Assembly (NCBI RefSeq): GCF_963665245.1
Contig: NZ_OY762267.1
Span: forward strand, 3,320,001-3,384,000
DNA length: 64,000 nucleotides
DNA from: an uncultured Paludibaculum sp.
Lineage (GTDB): Bacteria; Acidobacteriota; Terriglobia; Bryobacterales; Bryobacteraceae
Reading direction: 5' to 3'
The translations under genes were made by a program, and so were the position numbers. Under the pieces are notes generated by a model. That model was not told where the DNA came from, did no database searches, and was given only the letters and a program-made list of their open reading frames with translations. Shown here one piece after another: positions 8,659-17,645 of the stretch (positions are counted from its first letter, which is position 1; every line of letters begins with the position of its first letter).

Positions 8659-10884
8659 TCAGCGCCCTCCCAACACTTTCAGGTGGCCGGTTGATGTCAT
8701 CCCCGCCGGCGTCTCCGCCTTTGCGATGCGGCAGGCCGAGTTTTTGTACTCCGGGATTTTGCTGCGTGGATCCAGAGTGCGGTGGGTGAGGTTGTTTGCG
8801 CTCTTGCGGCCCGGCCAGTGGTAGGGGATGAACACGGTGTCCGGCCGAATCGTTCGCACCACCAGCGCCGGCAGTGTCACGGAGGACCGCCGGGAGGTGA
8901 CGGTGACCAGATCGCCGTTCGAGATCCCATGCTTGGCGGCGAGTTCCGGATGCAGCTCGGCCTGGGGCTCGGGATACTGGTCGACCAGCGGGCCGATGCG
9001 GCGAGTCTGGGTGCCGGAGAGAAACTGGCTCACAACACGCCCCGTCGTCAGATGCAACGGGTAGTCGTTGTCGAGCGGATCCCCACCGGGCTTGACCTCG
9101 GCAACGAGAAAGTGCGCTTTGCCATCCGGATGCTTGAAGTGGCCGCCTTCGAAGAGGCGCGGAGTTCCGGGATGGTCCTCTGACGGGACGGGCCAGAACA
9201 GTCCCATCTGCTGTTCGAGACGTTCCCAGGTGATGCCTGAGTAGTCCGCGGTTCCACCCTTTGATGCCAGGCGCAGCTCTTCGAAGATCTCGCGGGTGGA
9301 GGGGAACGGGAAGTACTCGCCCTTGCCTAAGCGGTGAGCCAGGTCGACGATGATTCGGGCATCACCGCGCGCGTTGCCCGGCGGGTCCACCGCCTTGTTG
9401 ATTTTGATGACGCGTCCCTCGCCCGAGCAGACGACGCCTTCCTCCTCTTCCTGCAAGCTGCCGGCCAGAACGACATCGGCGTGATGAGCGGTCTCGGAAA
9501 GGAAGAAATCAATGATGCCGAAGAATTCGAGTTTGTTGAGGGCCTCACGGATGTAGCCGGCATCGGGGAGCGAGACGAGAGGATTGAAGCAGATGGAGAG
9601 TAGTCCCTTGATTTCGCCGCGATGAATCGCTTCGACGATCTCCATCGCTGTCAGCCCGACATGCGGCAGGCTGTCTGGATGCACACCCCACACCTTCCCG
9701 ATGTATTCGCGCGCTGCCGGATCCTCGATGTGACGCTGTCCGGGCAACTGGTCGCACTTCTGACCGTGCTCGCGGCCGCCTTGCCCGTTTCCCTGTCCGG
9801 TGATCATGTTCGGGCCGGCGCCTTTGCGTCCGATGTTGCCCGTGGCCAGGCAGAGGTTGAGCACCGAGAGAACGTTCTCCACGCCGTGCGAATGATGTTC
9901 GATACCGCGCGCGTGCAGCGCCATCGCGCGCTCGGCGGTACCAAACCATCTGGCGGCTTTCTCGATCGACTCGGGCGGTACCCCAGTTACTTCCGCAGTG
10001 CGACGCGGGTCCCACTGCTTTACGTACTCCGCAACTTCATCGAAGCCAGTCGTATGGTGTTCGATGAACTCACGGTCTTCCAGCCCTTCCCGCAACACGA
10101 CATGCAGGATTCCAGCGAACAGGGCGACATCGGTGCCCGGTTTTACCGGCAGGTAGAGGTCGGCGTTGCGGGCGATCGGAGTCCGCCGGGGATCGGCGAT
10201 GATCAGCTTTCCGCCGTTGTCGCGCATGCGCCACAGGTAGTCGGTGGTGATGGGGAAGCACTCGGCCACGTTGGATCCGGCTACCAGCACGACCTGCGCC
10301 TCAGGGATGTCGGACCACGGGTTCGGGTTGCGATCGACGCCCAGCGCCAGCTTGTAGGCGGTGCCGGCGGACACCATGCAGAGCCGGCCGTTATAGTCGA
10401 TGTGGCGCGTGCCCAGTGCCACGCGAGCGAACTTTCCGAGGAGATAGGATTTCTCGCTGATGAGGGAAGCGCCGCCGAGGACGGCCACGGAATCGGGGCC
10501 GTGTTGGGTCTGAATGGCTCGCAGGCGCTGCGCGGTGGTATCCAGGGCTTCGTCCCAGGATGCTTTCCGAAAGCCGCCTGCAGTGCGTATGAGCGGATCC
10601 AACAAGCGATCGGGGTGCGATCCCTGCAGGTAGCGCTTGACGCCTTTGGGGCACAGCATTCCGCGATTGAACGGGAACTCTTCCCAGGGTTCGAAGCCGA
10701 CCACTTCGTTCTGACGGACACGCAGTTGAATGCCGCACTGCTGGCCGCAGAAGCAGCAATGGGTCTTCACGATCCGATCGTCGGAATGGGACGCACTCTG
10801 TGTCCACCCGCCCGGAGGCGCATACTTCAACGTCGGGCCATACAGGCGGCCGAGCTCTTCAATCGGCAATGGCGGTTTTGCCAT
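8659..10884 (-). CDS. Molybdopterin oxidoreductase, NasA/assimilatory nitrate-reductase-like catalytic subunit
   Basis: 741 residues. An N-terminal [4Fe-4S] site is formed by Cys43, Cys46, Cys50 and Cys78 (HCCFCGQQC ... GMLCPKG). The segment [10 protein letters not shown] places Cys169 as the likely molybdenum ligand, as in NasA-type nitrate reductases. MGD-binding segments include [33 protein letters not shown] and [19 protein letters not shown]; the C-terminal MoCo-dinucleotide domain runs from [15 protein letters not shown]. There is no Tat signal, so it should be cytoplasmic. Its ATG lies 26 bp inside the end of the upstream NarK-fusion gene. Nitrate is the best-supported substrate given that neighbour; formate or another oxyanion is not excluded. 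Confidence 0.85.
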   Translation of the reverse strand: MAKPPLPIEELGRLYGPTLKYAPPGGWTQSASHSDDRIVKTHCCFCGQQCGIQLRVRQNEVVGFEPWEEFPFNRGMLCPKGVKRYLQGSHPDRLLDPLIRTAGGFRKASWDEALDTTAQRLRAIQTQHGPDSVAVLGGASLISEKSYLLGKFARVALGTRHIDYNGRLCMVSAGTAYKLALGVDRNPNPWSDIPEAQVVLVAGSNVAECFPITTDYLWRMRDNGGKLIIADPRRTPIARNADLYLPVKPGTDVALFAGILHVVLREGLEDREFIEHHTTGFDEVAEYVKQWDPRRTAEVTGVPPESIEKAARWFGTAERAMALHARGIEHHSHGVENVLSVLNLCLATGNIGRKGAGPNMITGQGNGQGGREHGQKCDQLPGQRHIEDPAAREYIGKVWGVHPDSLPHVGLTAMEIVEAIHRGEIKGLLSICFNPLVSLPDAGYIREALNKLEFFGIIDFFLSETAHHADVVLAGSLQEEEEGVVCSGEGRVIKINKAVDPPGNARGDARIIVDLAHRLGKGEYFPFPSTREIFEELRLASKGGTADYSGITWERLEQQMGLFWPVPSEDHPGTPRLFEGGHFKHPDGKAHFLVAEVKPGGDPLDNDYPLHLTTGRVVSQFLSGTQTRRIGPLVDQYPEPQAELHPELAAKHGISNGDLVTVTSRRSSVTLPALVVRTIRPDTVFIPYHWPGRKSANNLTHRTLDPRSKIPEYKNSACRIAKAETPAGMTSTGHLKVLGGR

Positions 10885-13105
10885 GGGCAGTCTCCTTTGC
10901 CTTTAGCTGGGACAGCGCGATCGACTTCCGTTTGCAGGGCGGGCAGACTGCCTGCCAGTGATCCGCGATGCCCGTCATCGAGTAGTCATAGCCGAGTTGT
11001 GGAAGCACTTGCTTGAGATCTTCGATCTGCATCTTCGATGCAAAGGCGGTGCCGCAGCGCGGACACAGGGCGCTGCCATCCAGTTCGCCCGCCTTCTGAT
11101 AGAGCTTCACCCCGAGCTGGGCCGGGCGCTGGAAGATGTGAAAGAACTTTCCGAAGGGCAGGTAGAGCAACGCTGAGATGACGGTAATCGCGTGGAGGAT
11201 GGCCAAAAACTGGTACTGCGAACCTCGCAGCCAGATGGTCGAAGCAGTGAGCGCCAACCCGGTCACCGAGATGGCGAAAAGGAGGATAAGCGGCAGGAAG
11301 TCCACTGATAGGGATTCCAGTGACATGGCGCCTTCGTCACGCATTCGCCGCCATAGGGCCAGTGAGATGCCGGCCAGCACCAGCACGGCCGAAAAGTCGA
11401 GCCCATGGAAGAGCATCCACGACAGTACGGTGCCCACCCGGAACGAACCCACCGGAAAGCCGAAGAGCCACGTCACGTAGGTCTTCTGATCCTGGAGGGA
11501 AGATGTGAAGTGGATCCATCCAAACACCAGGGGAAAGGTGATGGCAACCGCCGTGATGCAGCCCCAGAAGAGGCAGAAGTGCATCCACCAGCGGAGACGC
11601 GAGCGCTTGGCGATGAAGTTCTGCGCGACGATGTGAGTGGCTGCGGTCCTGGTGATCAGTGCCATGGAGTGCGCCAGGCCAAAACGCTTCACGAGTTCGA
11701 CACTCCGTTCCCAGAACCGGCGTGTCGGAGGCTTCCGTAGCCAGACGGCGTAGTGATAGACGACACCCCAGGTGGCGAAGATGACCGCGAACGTGTAGAC
11801 GACAAGGGCCGCGTCGAAGTTCTGTAGATTGCGCGAGCCCACGACGATCGCGGCGCAGAGCAGAGCCGTGAGCATAGTGGCCCACGAAGCCGCCCGGAAC
11901 TGGTCCGCCCGCCGCTGGAGCTCCGGCGTCATGAGCTTGTCGAGCTCAACCTCCCTGGGAAGGAAGACACGGTAGTTCAGGACTCCAAGAGCCGCGCTTG
12001 TGCCGGCCAGAAGAAGGAATCCGGGCCAGACCGCCCCCAGTCGGTCGCGGAAGACACCCAGCAGAAGCGGCGGGAAGAAGCCGCCGAGCCCACCCATGGC
12101 ACCGACGAGCCCAGTAACGGTGCCGGTCTGGCCTGGAAACGACTGCGGAACCAATTTAAACACAGCACCATTGCCCAATCCGAGCAGCGCCGCGCAGCCC
12201 AGCGCACCCACCGTAAATGGCAGCATCGAGGGCCAGGCCATCAAGCATGCGAAGGGCGCGATGCCGGCGAAGACACCCACCAGAACCCGGGCGCCGCCAA
12301 TTCGATCGGAAAGCATTCCGCCGACGGGTCGCATGAGGGTCGCCAGGACCACAAACCCGGCGGTTCGGAACCCGGCATCACCCGGAGTGAGCCCGAAGTC
12401 GTCTTTGAGCAGGCTGGGCAAATAAATGGAAAAGGCGACGAACCCGCCGAAGGTCGCAAAGTAGAACGCGGAGAGGTGCCAGGCCGTGCGATTGCGGGTC
12501 AGCAGGTGGAGCATATCCCCCAAAGTCGGCCGTGGGCCAGAGACGGGGGCGTTTCTGCCCAGCGACCAGAAGACCGCGGCCCAGATCACCAGAAGCGCGG
12601 CGACTCCCTGGAAGACGGCGCCGCGGCCGTAAACGGCGGCAATCACGGGTCCAAAGAAGACCGCCAGCGATTGCCCGATGTTCCCCATTCCGTAAATACC
12701 CAACGCGGTCCCCTGGGCTTTAGCCGGGAACCACTTGGAAACGAAGCCAACTCCGGCGGCAAAGGAGGAGCCCGCCACGCCGAGCAGGAAGCCGGATGCC
12801 AGCAGCAGCGGATAGGTTGTGGCGTGGGGGACAAGGAAGGCCGCGGCGGCCGAAATGAGAAAAATCAACGTGAAGATCAGCCGGCCACCGAAGCGGTCTG
12901 CCAGCAGGCCAACGGGAATCCGCGCCAGCGAACCCAGAATGACAGGAGTCGCCACCAGGAACGAGGTTTGAGTGGCATTGAGCGAAAACTGAGCGCGGAA
13001 ACCGGGCGCAAACGCGCCGACCAATCCCCAGGCACAGAAACAGACGGCGAAGGAGATTGTACCCAGCGTTAGTTGACTATTCGAGGATTTTGCAGAATGC
13101 TCCAC
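10859..13105 (-). CDS. NarK-type nitrate transporter fused to a NarI-like cytochrome b and a C-terminal CxxC ribbon
   Basis: 748 residues from GTG at 13105 (GGAGGG four bases upstream); the open frame extends further but would overlap nsrR. Residues about 12-385 form an MFS transporter with both nitrate-signature regions: [19 protein letters not shown]...GNIG (118-144) and [12 protein letters not shown]...GGLGGFFPP (309-346). Residues about 405-660 form a second membrane module with [25 protein letters not shown] and a His638...His656 pair in [20 protein letters not shown], like the heme-ligating end of NarI. A soluble tail has CPRCG (681-685) and CPPCK (721-725), probably a zinc ribbon. No frame break separates the modules. 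It may both import nitrate and pass quinol electrons to the reductase. Confidence 0.85.
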   Translation of the reverse strand: MEHSAKSSNSQLTLGTISFAVCFCAWGLVGAFAPGFRAQFSLNATQTSFLVATPVILGSLARIPVGLLADRFGGRLIFTLIFLISAAAAFLVPHATTYPLLLASGFLLGVAGSSFAAGVGFVSKWFPAKAQGTALGIYGMGNIGQSLAVFFGPVIAAVYGRGAVFQGVAALLVIWAAVFWSLGRNAPVSGPRPTLGDMLHLLTRNRTAWHLSAFYFATFGGFVAFSIYLPSLLKDDFGLTPGDAGFRTAGFVVLATLMRPVGGMLSDRIGGARVLVGVFAGIAPFACLMAWPSMLPFTVGALGCAALLGLGNGAVFKLVPQSFPGQTGTVTGLVGAMGGLGGFFPPLLLGVFRDRLGAVWPGFLLLAGTSAALGVLNYRVFLPREVELDKLMTPELQRRADQFRAASWATMLTALLCAAIVVGSRNLQNFDAALVVYTFAVIFATWGVVYHYAVWLRKPPTRRFWERSVELVKRFGLAHSMALITRTAATHIVAQNFIAKRSRLRWWMHFCLFWGCITAVAITFPLVFGWIHFTSSLQDQKTYVTWLFGFPVGSFRVGTVLSWMLFHGLDFSAVLVLAGISLALWRRMRDEGAMSLESLSVDFLPLILLFAISVTGLALTASTIWLRGSQYQFLAILHAITVISALLYLPFGKFFHIFQRPAQLGVKLYQKAGELDGSALCPRCGTAFASKMQIEDLKQVLPQLGYDYSMTGIADHWQAVCPPCKRKSIALSQLKAKETAHGKTAIAD

Positions 13106-13169
13106 GTGCCCTCCAATCAATGGTTCTACGCGCCCCCGTTCCGGCGGCCCAACAGGCCGCCTCCGCCGA

Positions 13170-13712
13170 TCAATGGTCCACTTCGTGCCGTCTGCGATGC
13201 GTAATTCGACTTGGCATCTGCAGTGCCTGTCCCGCCACCCGAGTTCTCCGGGATGGCTTTCTTCCAACCTGGTCGACACCCGGGAGTTTCATGAGGTGGA
13301 CGAGCGCGGGGTTACCTTCGACAAGATCAGCAAGCGAGTATTTCCTCAGGACGCTCATCCACGCCTCCAGCGCCTCATCCAGCACGCCGCGCAGACGGCA
13401 GGGCGTGGTGATGAGACAACGGTTGGCGTCGCCGCGGTAGCATTCGACCAAGTCGAAGCCCGGCTCCGTTGCCAGAAGAATCTCATCGAGAAAGATCGAT
13501 GACTTGGCCCGGGCCAGCTTGATGCCGCCCCCGCGCCCTCGTGTGGTTTCCAGGAATCCGAGGGTGCCCAAACGGTGAACAATCACCATCAGATGCCCGC
13601 GGGAGATGCCGTAGTGCTCTGAGATCTCCTGAATGGTGGAGCCCTGCGGGTCGCGAACAGCGAGGTACATCAATGTGCGGAAGGCATAGTCGGACTGGAC
13701 CGTGAGGTTCAT
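13170..13712 (-). CDS. nsrR: NsrR-type Rrf2 family nitric-oxide-sensing repressor
   Basis: 180 residues from the ATG at 13712 (MNLTVQSDYAFRTLMYLAV, the standard Rrf2 N terminus), with AAAGGG just upstream; the longer frame to 13859 is not coding-like. A winged HTH (TIQEISEHYGISRGHLMVIVHRLGTLGFL) is followed by RGRGGGIKLAR and three cluster cysteines Cys91, Cys99 and Cys105 in ECYRGDANRC...TTPCRL, the NsrR arrangement. NsrR carries an Fe-S cluster that NO destroys, lifting repression. It is the first gene of the leftward arm, 64 bp before the transporter fusion, and sits beside a candidate NsrR operator. The genes on the other side are NO-defence genes. Confidence 0.88.
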   Translation of the reverse strand: MNLTVQSDYAFRTLMYLAVRDPQGSTIQEISEHYGISRGHLMVIVHRLGTLGFLETTRGRGGGIKLARAKSSIFLDEILLATEPGFDLVECYRGDANRCLITTPCRLRGVLDEALEAWMSVLRKYSLADLVEGNPALVHLMKLPGVDQVGRKPSRRTRVAGQALQMPSRITHRRRHEVDH

Positions 13713-13723
13713 GGCGCCCTTTA

Positions 13724-13732
13724 AAGATATAT
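13724..13732 (-). promoter_or_regulatory. NsrR half-site next to the nsrR start
   Basis: AAGATATAT, identical to one arm of the full palindrome at 13765-13787, lies 11 bp upstream of the nsrR ATG. It may be an auxiliary half-site for autoregulation; this is inference from identity with the palindrome arm. Confidence 0.4.
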
Positions 13733-13764
13733 CGGTCCTATTGCTTTTTGCAATGGTGCTCGAT

Positions 13765-13787
13765 AAGATATATGTGGAATATATCTT
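13765..13787. promoter_or_regulatory. Candidate NsrR operator, perfect 9-bp inverted repeat
   Basis: AAGATATAT (13765-13773) and ATATATCTT (13779-13787) are exact reverse complements with a 5-bp spacer, 23 bp in all. The known NsrR consensus is likewise a 23-bp AT-rich palindrome starting AAGAT and ending ATCTT. It lies in the 93-bp gap between divergent nsrR and the hemerythrin gene, 18 bp before the hemerythrin ATG, so it could control both arms. Confidence 0.75.
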
Positions 13788-13805
13788 TACTGGGAGACGA
13801 GCACG

Positions 13806-14381
13806 ATGAGCCAGGAGATACCAACTAACGCGGCGGTGGCGGAGCTGATTGCGGAGCACGCACAGATCCAGAAGGTGGTTGCGGGATTAGCTCTGCTGGA
13901 GACCAGAGTGACCTCCGGTGAAGGAGCGGATCCCGCCTTGCTCAGAAGGATTCTGGAGTTCCTCAGGGAGTACGCCGACCGGCTGCACCATGGCAAGGAA
14001 GAGTCGTTCTTCTTCCTGGCCCTGGAACGACGCGGTGTGCCTGCCACCGGTTGCCCTGTCGGCGCGCTGCTGGGCGAACACAAGCGTGGGCGGGCCCTGG
14101 TGGCGGAGTTTGCCGAGGGCATTGAGGCGTATGCGGCCGGAACCGAGGGAGCCAGCGAGGGTCTTGCCGCCACAATGCGGGGGCTCACCGAGCTTTACCC
14201 GGCGCACATCTGGAAAGAGGACTATCTGCTGTTCCCGATGTCGGAAAAGGTTCTGAGGGAAGAGGACCTGGCCGAGCTGATAGCCCAGTTCAAGACAGTC
14301 GATCTAGCCATCGGCGATGCAGCGATCGCACGGGCGGAGGCGCTGGCCACGGAACTGGCTGGGATCGTAGCGCAGTCCTAG
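13806..14381 (+). CDS. Hemerythrin-like di-iron protein
   Basis: 191 residues, predicted four-helix bundle. Iron ligands are visible in order: ELIAEHAQI, DRLHHGKEESFFF, LLGEHKRGRALV and PAHIWKEDYLLFPM, matching the His/Glu/Asp pattern H...HxxxE...H...HxxxD of bacterial hemerythrins. GGGAGA lies eight bases before the ATG. It is the first gene of the rightward arm beside the NsrR-like operator, consistent with a role in binding O2 or NO or in iron-sulfur protection. It is followed 9 bp later by a ferredoxin. Confidence 0.88.
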   Translation: MSQEIPTNAAVAELIAEHAQIQKVVAGLALLETRVTSGEGADPALLRRILEFLREYADRLHHGKEESFFFLALERRGVPATGCPVGALLGEHKRGRALVAEFAEGIEAYAAGTEGASEGLAATMRGLTELYPAHIWKEDYLLFPMSEKVLREEDLAELIAQFKTVDLAIGDAAIARAEALATELAGIVAQS

Positions 14382-14390
14382 GAGAACGGC

Positions 14391-14651
14391 ATGGCATTTA
14401 TCATTGCAGAGCCCTGCATCAAGGTAAAAGACACGGCGTGTGTAGATGCATGTCCGGTGGATTGCATCCACCCCAGGAAGGACGAACCGGGTTTCGAAGA
14501 GGCCGAACAGCTCTACATCGACCCCCAGGAGTGTATCGACTGCGGCGCCTGCGTCCCGGTTTGCCCAGTTTCGGCAATCTTCTCGGACGCGGACCTGCCG
14601 GACAACTGGGCCCATTTCGAGAAGATCAACGCGGATCACTTCCGAGGGTAA
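14391..14651 (+). CDS. 7Fe-type [3Fe-4S][4Fe-4S] ferredoxin
   Basis: 86 residues. The first cluster region is CIKVKDTACVDACPVDCI and the second CIDCGACVPVCPVSAI. The spacing C-x7-C-x3-CP of the first, beside a canonical CxxCxxCxxxCP, is that of FdxA-type 7Fe ferredoxins (a 3Fe plus a 4Fe cluster). It is a cytoplasmic electron carrier, co-oriented between the hemerythrin and the E1 dehydrogenase gene, and may supply electrons to the NO-defence proteins. Confidence 0.88.
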   Translation: MAFIIAEPCIKVKDTACVDACPVDCIHPRKDEPGFEEAEQLYIDPQECIDCGACVPVCPVSAIFSDADLPDNWAHFEKINADHFRG

Positions 14652-14751
14652 ACAGGACGCCTCACCCTTGGCCCGGGGATCCGCAAAGGCCCTTGAATCC
14701 GGCACAGGACAGCAAAATTCATAACCGGCATCTCATTTCACAGGAAGACTT

Positions 14752-16773
14752 ATGGCAGCCAGAGCAGATTCTTCACCCCTGATTGTTCCGCACGATGTGA
14801 CACTGGAGCTGTATCGCAAGATGCTCACCGTAGCTCTTGTCGAGGAGCGCCTGAAGGTCTTCTGCAAGCAGGGCAAATGCACTTTTCAGGCTTCGACGCG
14901 TGGGCATGAGAAGGTGCAGATCGGCATGACAATGCTGTTGCGCGCGCGCCACGACTGGTTCTTCACCTACTATCGATCCAAGGCGATCGCCATCGGGCTG
15001 GGTATGCCGTTGAAGGATATCTTCCTGGGGATGCTGAGCCGCGACGGCGATCCCAGCTCGAACGGGCGCAACATGCCGGAACAGTTCAGCGCCCGTGAAC
15101 TCAATCTGGTGGCGCAGACGGCCGTGACGGGGAGCCAGTACCTGCCGGCTGTCGGCATGGCGCGAGCGCTGAAACGCGAAGGGATCGACCAATTGGTGCA
15201 TGTCTCCTCCGGAGAGGGGGCAACCAGTGAAGGTGAGTTCTTCGAGGCCCTTAACTGGGCTTCCCGTGAGAAGCTGCCGGTGATCTTCACCGTACAGAAC
15301 AACGGCTATGCGATCAGTACGCCCCAGTCCGTCCAGACCGGATCATCGATACACCAGATTGCCAGGGGCTTTGGCCTCCGGTCGTTCCATTTTGACGGCA
15401 CCTGGTTCGAAGGGATGTATGAGACGCTGCCATCGGTCATCGAAGAAGTACGCCGCGGTGCCGGCCCCATTCTGATTGAGGCAGAGGTCATTCGCATCGA
15501 CCCTCACTCTTCGTCGGACGATCAGCGCAAGTACCGGCCCGCGATTGAACTGGAGCAACTGCGAGAGAGGGATCCCATCTGGCAGACCGAACAGTACCTG
15601 CTGCGGCATGGCCTGTTCAGCCGGGACGAGATGGACGCCGCGCGGGAAGAGATCCGCGCGGAGGTGGATGAGGCGGCCCTGGCGGCCGATGCCACTCCGC
15701 AACCCAGCGGTAACGACTTGATGGCCCACATTGTCAGTGCACCAGACCCGGAAGAGTCCGAGGAGCGTGCACCTCGGCCGATCTCCGATGCGCCAGTGGC
15801 CATGATCGATGCGATCAACCACGGACTGCGGGAGGCGCTTGCGGAGGACCCTCGTGTTGTTATGTTCGGCGAGGATATTGCCGACCCGAAGGGCGGAGTG
15901 TTCGGGGTTACGCGCGGACTCGCCAGCGCCTTCCCAGATCGGGTAGAGAACTCAGCCCTTGCGGAAGCCAGCATTATTGGCATCGCCAGCGGCATGGCCA
16001 TGAATGGTCTTAAGCCCGTCGTCGAGATTCAGTTTGCCGACTACATCTGGCCGGCGATGATGCAGTTGCGAAATGAGGTAGCGACGCTACGATGGCGCAG
16101 TCAGGGCGCATGGAGCAACCCGATGGTTGTACGGGTGGCCGTGGGCGGCTACATCAAAGGAGGCCCCTGGCACTCGGCCTGCATCGAGGCGACTTTCTCG
16201 CACATTCCCGGCTGGAAGATCGCGTTCCCAAGCTCCGCCGACGATGCGAAGGGACTGTTGAAGACCGCGATCCGAGGCCAGGATCCGGTGCTCTTTCTCG
16301 AACACAAAGGCCTTTACCGCAAGGTGCAGGCGAAGGCACTCGAACCCGATGCGGCGTACTCGATCCCGTTCGGGAAAGGGCGCATCCGGCGGGAAGGAAA
16401 GGACCTTACGGTCGTCACATGGGGCAGCACAGTCTATCTCGCACTGGAAGTGGCCCGGCAGTTGGAACTCGAAGGGCGCTCGATTGAAGTGATTGACCTG
16501 CGCACCCTCGCGCCTTTTGATGAGGAGATGGTCTACCAGAGTGTCCGGAAGACCAATAGGGTGGTTGTGGCCCACGAGGATTCCCTGACCGGCGGATTTG
16601 GCGGAGAGATCGTCGCCCGCATCGCGGAGAATGTGCTGGATTCCCTGGATGCTCCGGTTGTCCGTGTCGCGGCAAAAGACACATTTGTCCCTTCCGCACC
16701 GAACTTGGAACTGATGGCACTGCCTTCCATTGAGGACCTTCGCGGCGCAGTTGAGCGAGTGTTGCGCTACTGA
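14752..16773 (+). CDS. Thiamine-dependent 2-oxoacid dehydrogenase E1, fused alpha and beta subunits
   Basis: 673 residues, with an alpha half (about 1-320) and a beta half (about 345-673) joined by an acidic Pro-rich linker. The TPP site in the alpha part reads SSGEGATSEGEFFEALNWASREKLPVIF...QNNGYAIS, with Glu in place of the second residue of the usual GDG. The beta half has VMFGEDIADPKGGVFGVTRGL and ALAEASIIGIASGMAMNG. The family decarboxylates branched-chain 2-oxoacids or pyruvate and acylates an E2 lipoyl domain. No E2 or E3 gene is nearby, so the partner must be elsewhere. AGGAAG precedes the ATG. Its place inside a nitric-oxide gene cluster is unexpected. Confidence 0.88.
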   Translation: MAARADSSPLIVPHDVTLELYRKMLTVALVEERLKVFCKQGKCTFQASTRGHEKVQIGMTMLLRARHDWFFTYYRSKAIAIGLGMPLKDIFLGMLSRDGDPSSNGRNMPEQFSARELNLVAQTAVTGSQYLPAVGMARALKREGIDQLVHVSSGEGATSEGEFFEALNWASREKLPVIFTVQNNGYAISTPQSVQTGSSIHQIARGFGLRSFHFDGTWFEGMYETLPSVIEEVRRGAGPILIEAEVIRIDPHSSSDDQRKYRPAIELEQLRERDPIWQTEQYLLRHGLFSRDEMDAAREEIRAEVDEAALAADATPQPSGNDLMAHIVSAPDPEESEERAPRPISDAPVAMIDAINHGLREALAEDPRVVMFGEDIADPKGGVFGVTRGLASAFPDRVENSALAEASIIGIASGMAMNGLKPVVEIQFADYIWPAMMQLRNEVATLRWRSQGAWSNPMVVRVAVGGYIKGGPWHSACIEATFSHIPGWKIAFPSSADDAKGLLKTAIRGQDPVLFLEHKGLYRKVQAKALEPDAAYSIPFGKGRIRREGKDLTVVTWGSTVYLALEVARQLELEGRSIEVIDLRTLAPFDEEMVYQSVRKTNRVVVAHEDSLTGGFGGEIVARIAENVLDSLDAPVVRVAAKDTFVPSAPNLELMALPSIEDLRGAVERVLRY

Positions 16774-16880
16774 CAGCTTTGTTTTTTGCCGTGGTTCGTG
16801 ACTGCCGTCACCGAAATCGTGCAATAGAAAAGTCAAGATAGGGCAGCACACAAATCTGGAAGCTGATCCATAAAGGCAGG

Positions 16881-17600
16881 ATGAAACAACCGATGACAAC
16901 GACCAAAACGCTGGCTGATGTAGCGGCCCTCTCGCTTGATGCCGTACGCACTCTGGAACGATACGGCCTCGACTATTGCTGTGGCGGGAAGAGGCCATTT
17001 GATGAGGCGTGCCTCTCGAAGGGGCTCACGCCTGACTCGGTCATGGCGGAGATCGAAAAGACACGTGGGGACGGCGCGACCGACAAAGACTGGCAGACGG
17101 CGCCGCTGGACAAGCTGGTAGGGCACATCGTCAGCACTCACCACGAGTACCTCAAACTGGAACTTCCGGCCCTGGCGAACCGCTTGAACAAGGTGCATAC
17201 GGTTCACGGCGGGCGCGACCCGGAGATGCTCGGAAGTATGGTGGAGGTATTTGGAGGCTTACGAGCGGAGATGGAACTGCACATGCACAAAGAGGAAGTG
17301 ATGTTGTTCCCGTTCATCGAACAATACGGCCGTGCGGAAGCACAGGGGCAACGGATGCCTCCCGTACCGTTTGGATCGATCGCCAATCCGATTGGGGTGA
17401 TGGAGCGCGAACACGCGGAGGCAGGAGATGCCTTGGGCCAGATCCGAGCTCTGACCAACAACTACGAACTGCCGTCATACGCCTGCACAACGGTGCGCAC
17501 CCTCTACGCCGGACTGCAAGCACTGGAGGCGGATTTGCACGTCCACATCCACCTGGAAAATAACATCCTCTTCCCTCGCGCTATTGCCCTGGAAGGGTAG
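16881..17600 (+). CDS. Iron-sulfur cluster repair di-iron protein (ScdA/YtfE/RIC family)
   Basis: 239 residues. The N-terminal ScdA domain holds ADVAALSLDAVRTLERYGLDYCCGGKRPFDEAC with the DYCCGG signature. The hemerythrin-like domain follows with ligands in IVSTHHEYLK, LHMHKEEVMLFPF, MEREHAEAG and HVHIHLENNILFPRA. RIC proteins restore Fe-S clusters damaged by NO or oxidants and are typical NsrR targets. The start is the ATG at 16881; one at 16893 is also possible. The 107-bp gap upstream shows no copy of the palindrome at 13765, so it may depend on read-through or another promoter. Confidence 0.93.
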   Translation: MKQPMTTTKTLADVAALSLDAVRTLERYGLDYCCGGKRPFDEACLSKGLTPDSVMAEIEKTRGDGATDKDWQTAPLDKLVGHIVSTHHEYLKLELPALANRLNKVHTVHGGRDPEMLGSMVEVFGGLRAEMELHMHKEEVMLFPFIEQYGRAEAQGQRMPPVPFGSIANPIGVMEREHAEAGDALGQIRALTNNYELPSYACTTVRTLYAGLQALEADLHVHIHLENNILFPRAIALEG

Positions 17601-17645
17601 TGGCATGCGTCGTTCGGCGGCATCATGGACGGAGAGAATTTCGCC

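Noticed and set aside
9622..11016. 464-codon plus-strand frame opposite the molybdenum subunit
   Set aside because: Antisense to motifs of the molybdopterin oxidoreductase; no family features.
13106..13279. Longer N terminus for the NarK-NarI fusion
   Set aside because: It would overlap the nsrR stop by 110 bp and is Arg/Gly-rich without membrane character; GTG at 13105 has a good ribosome site.
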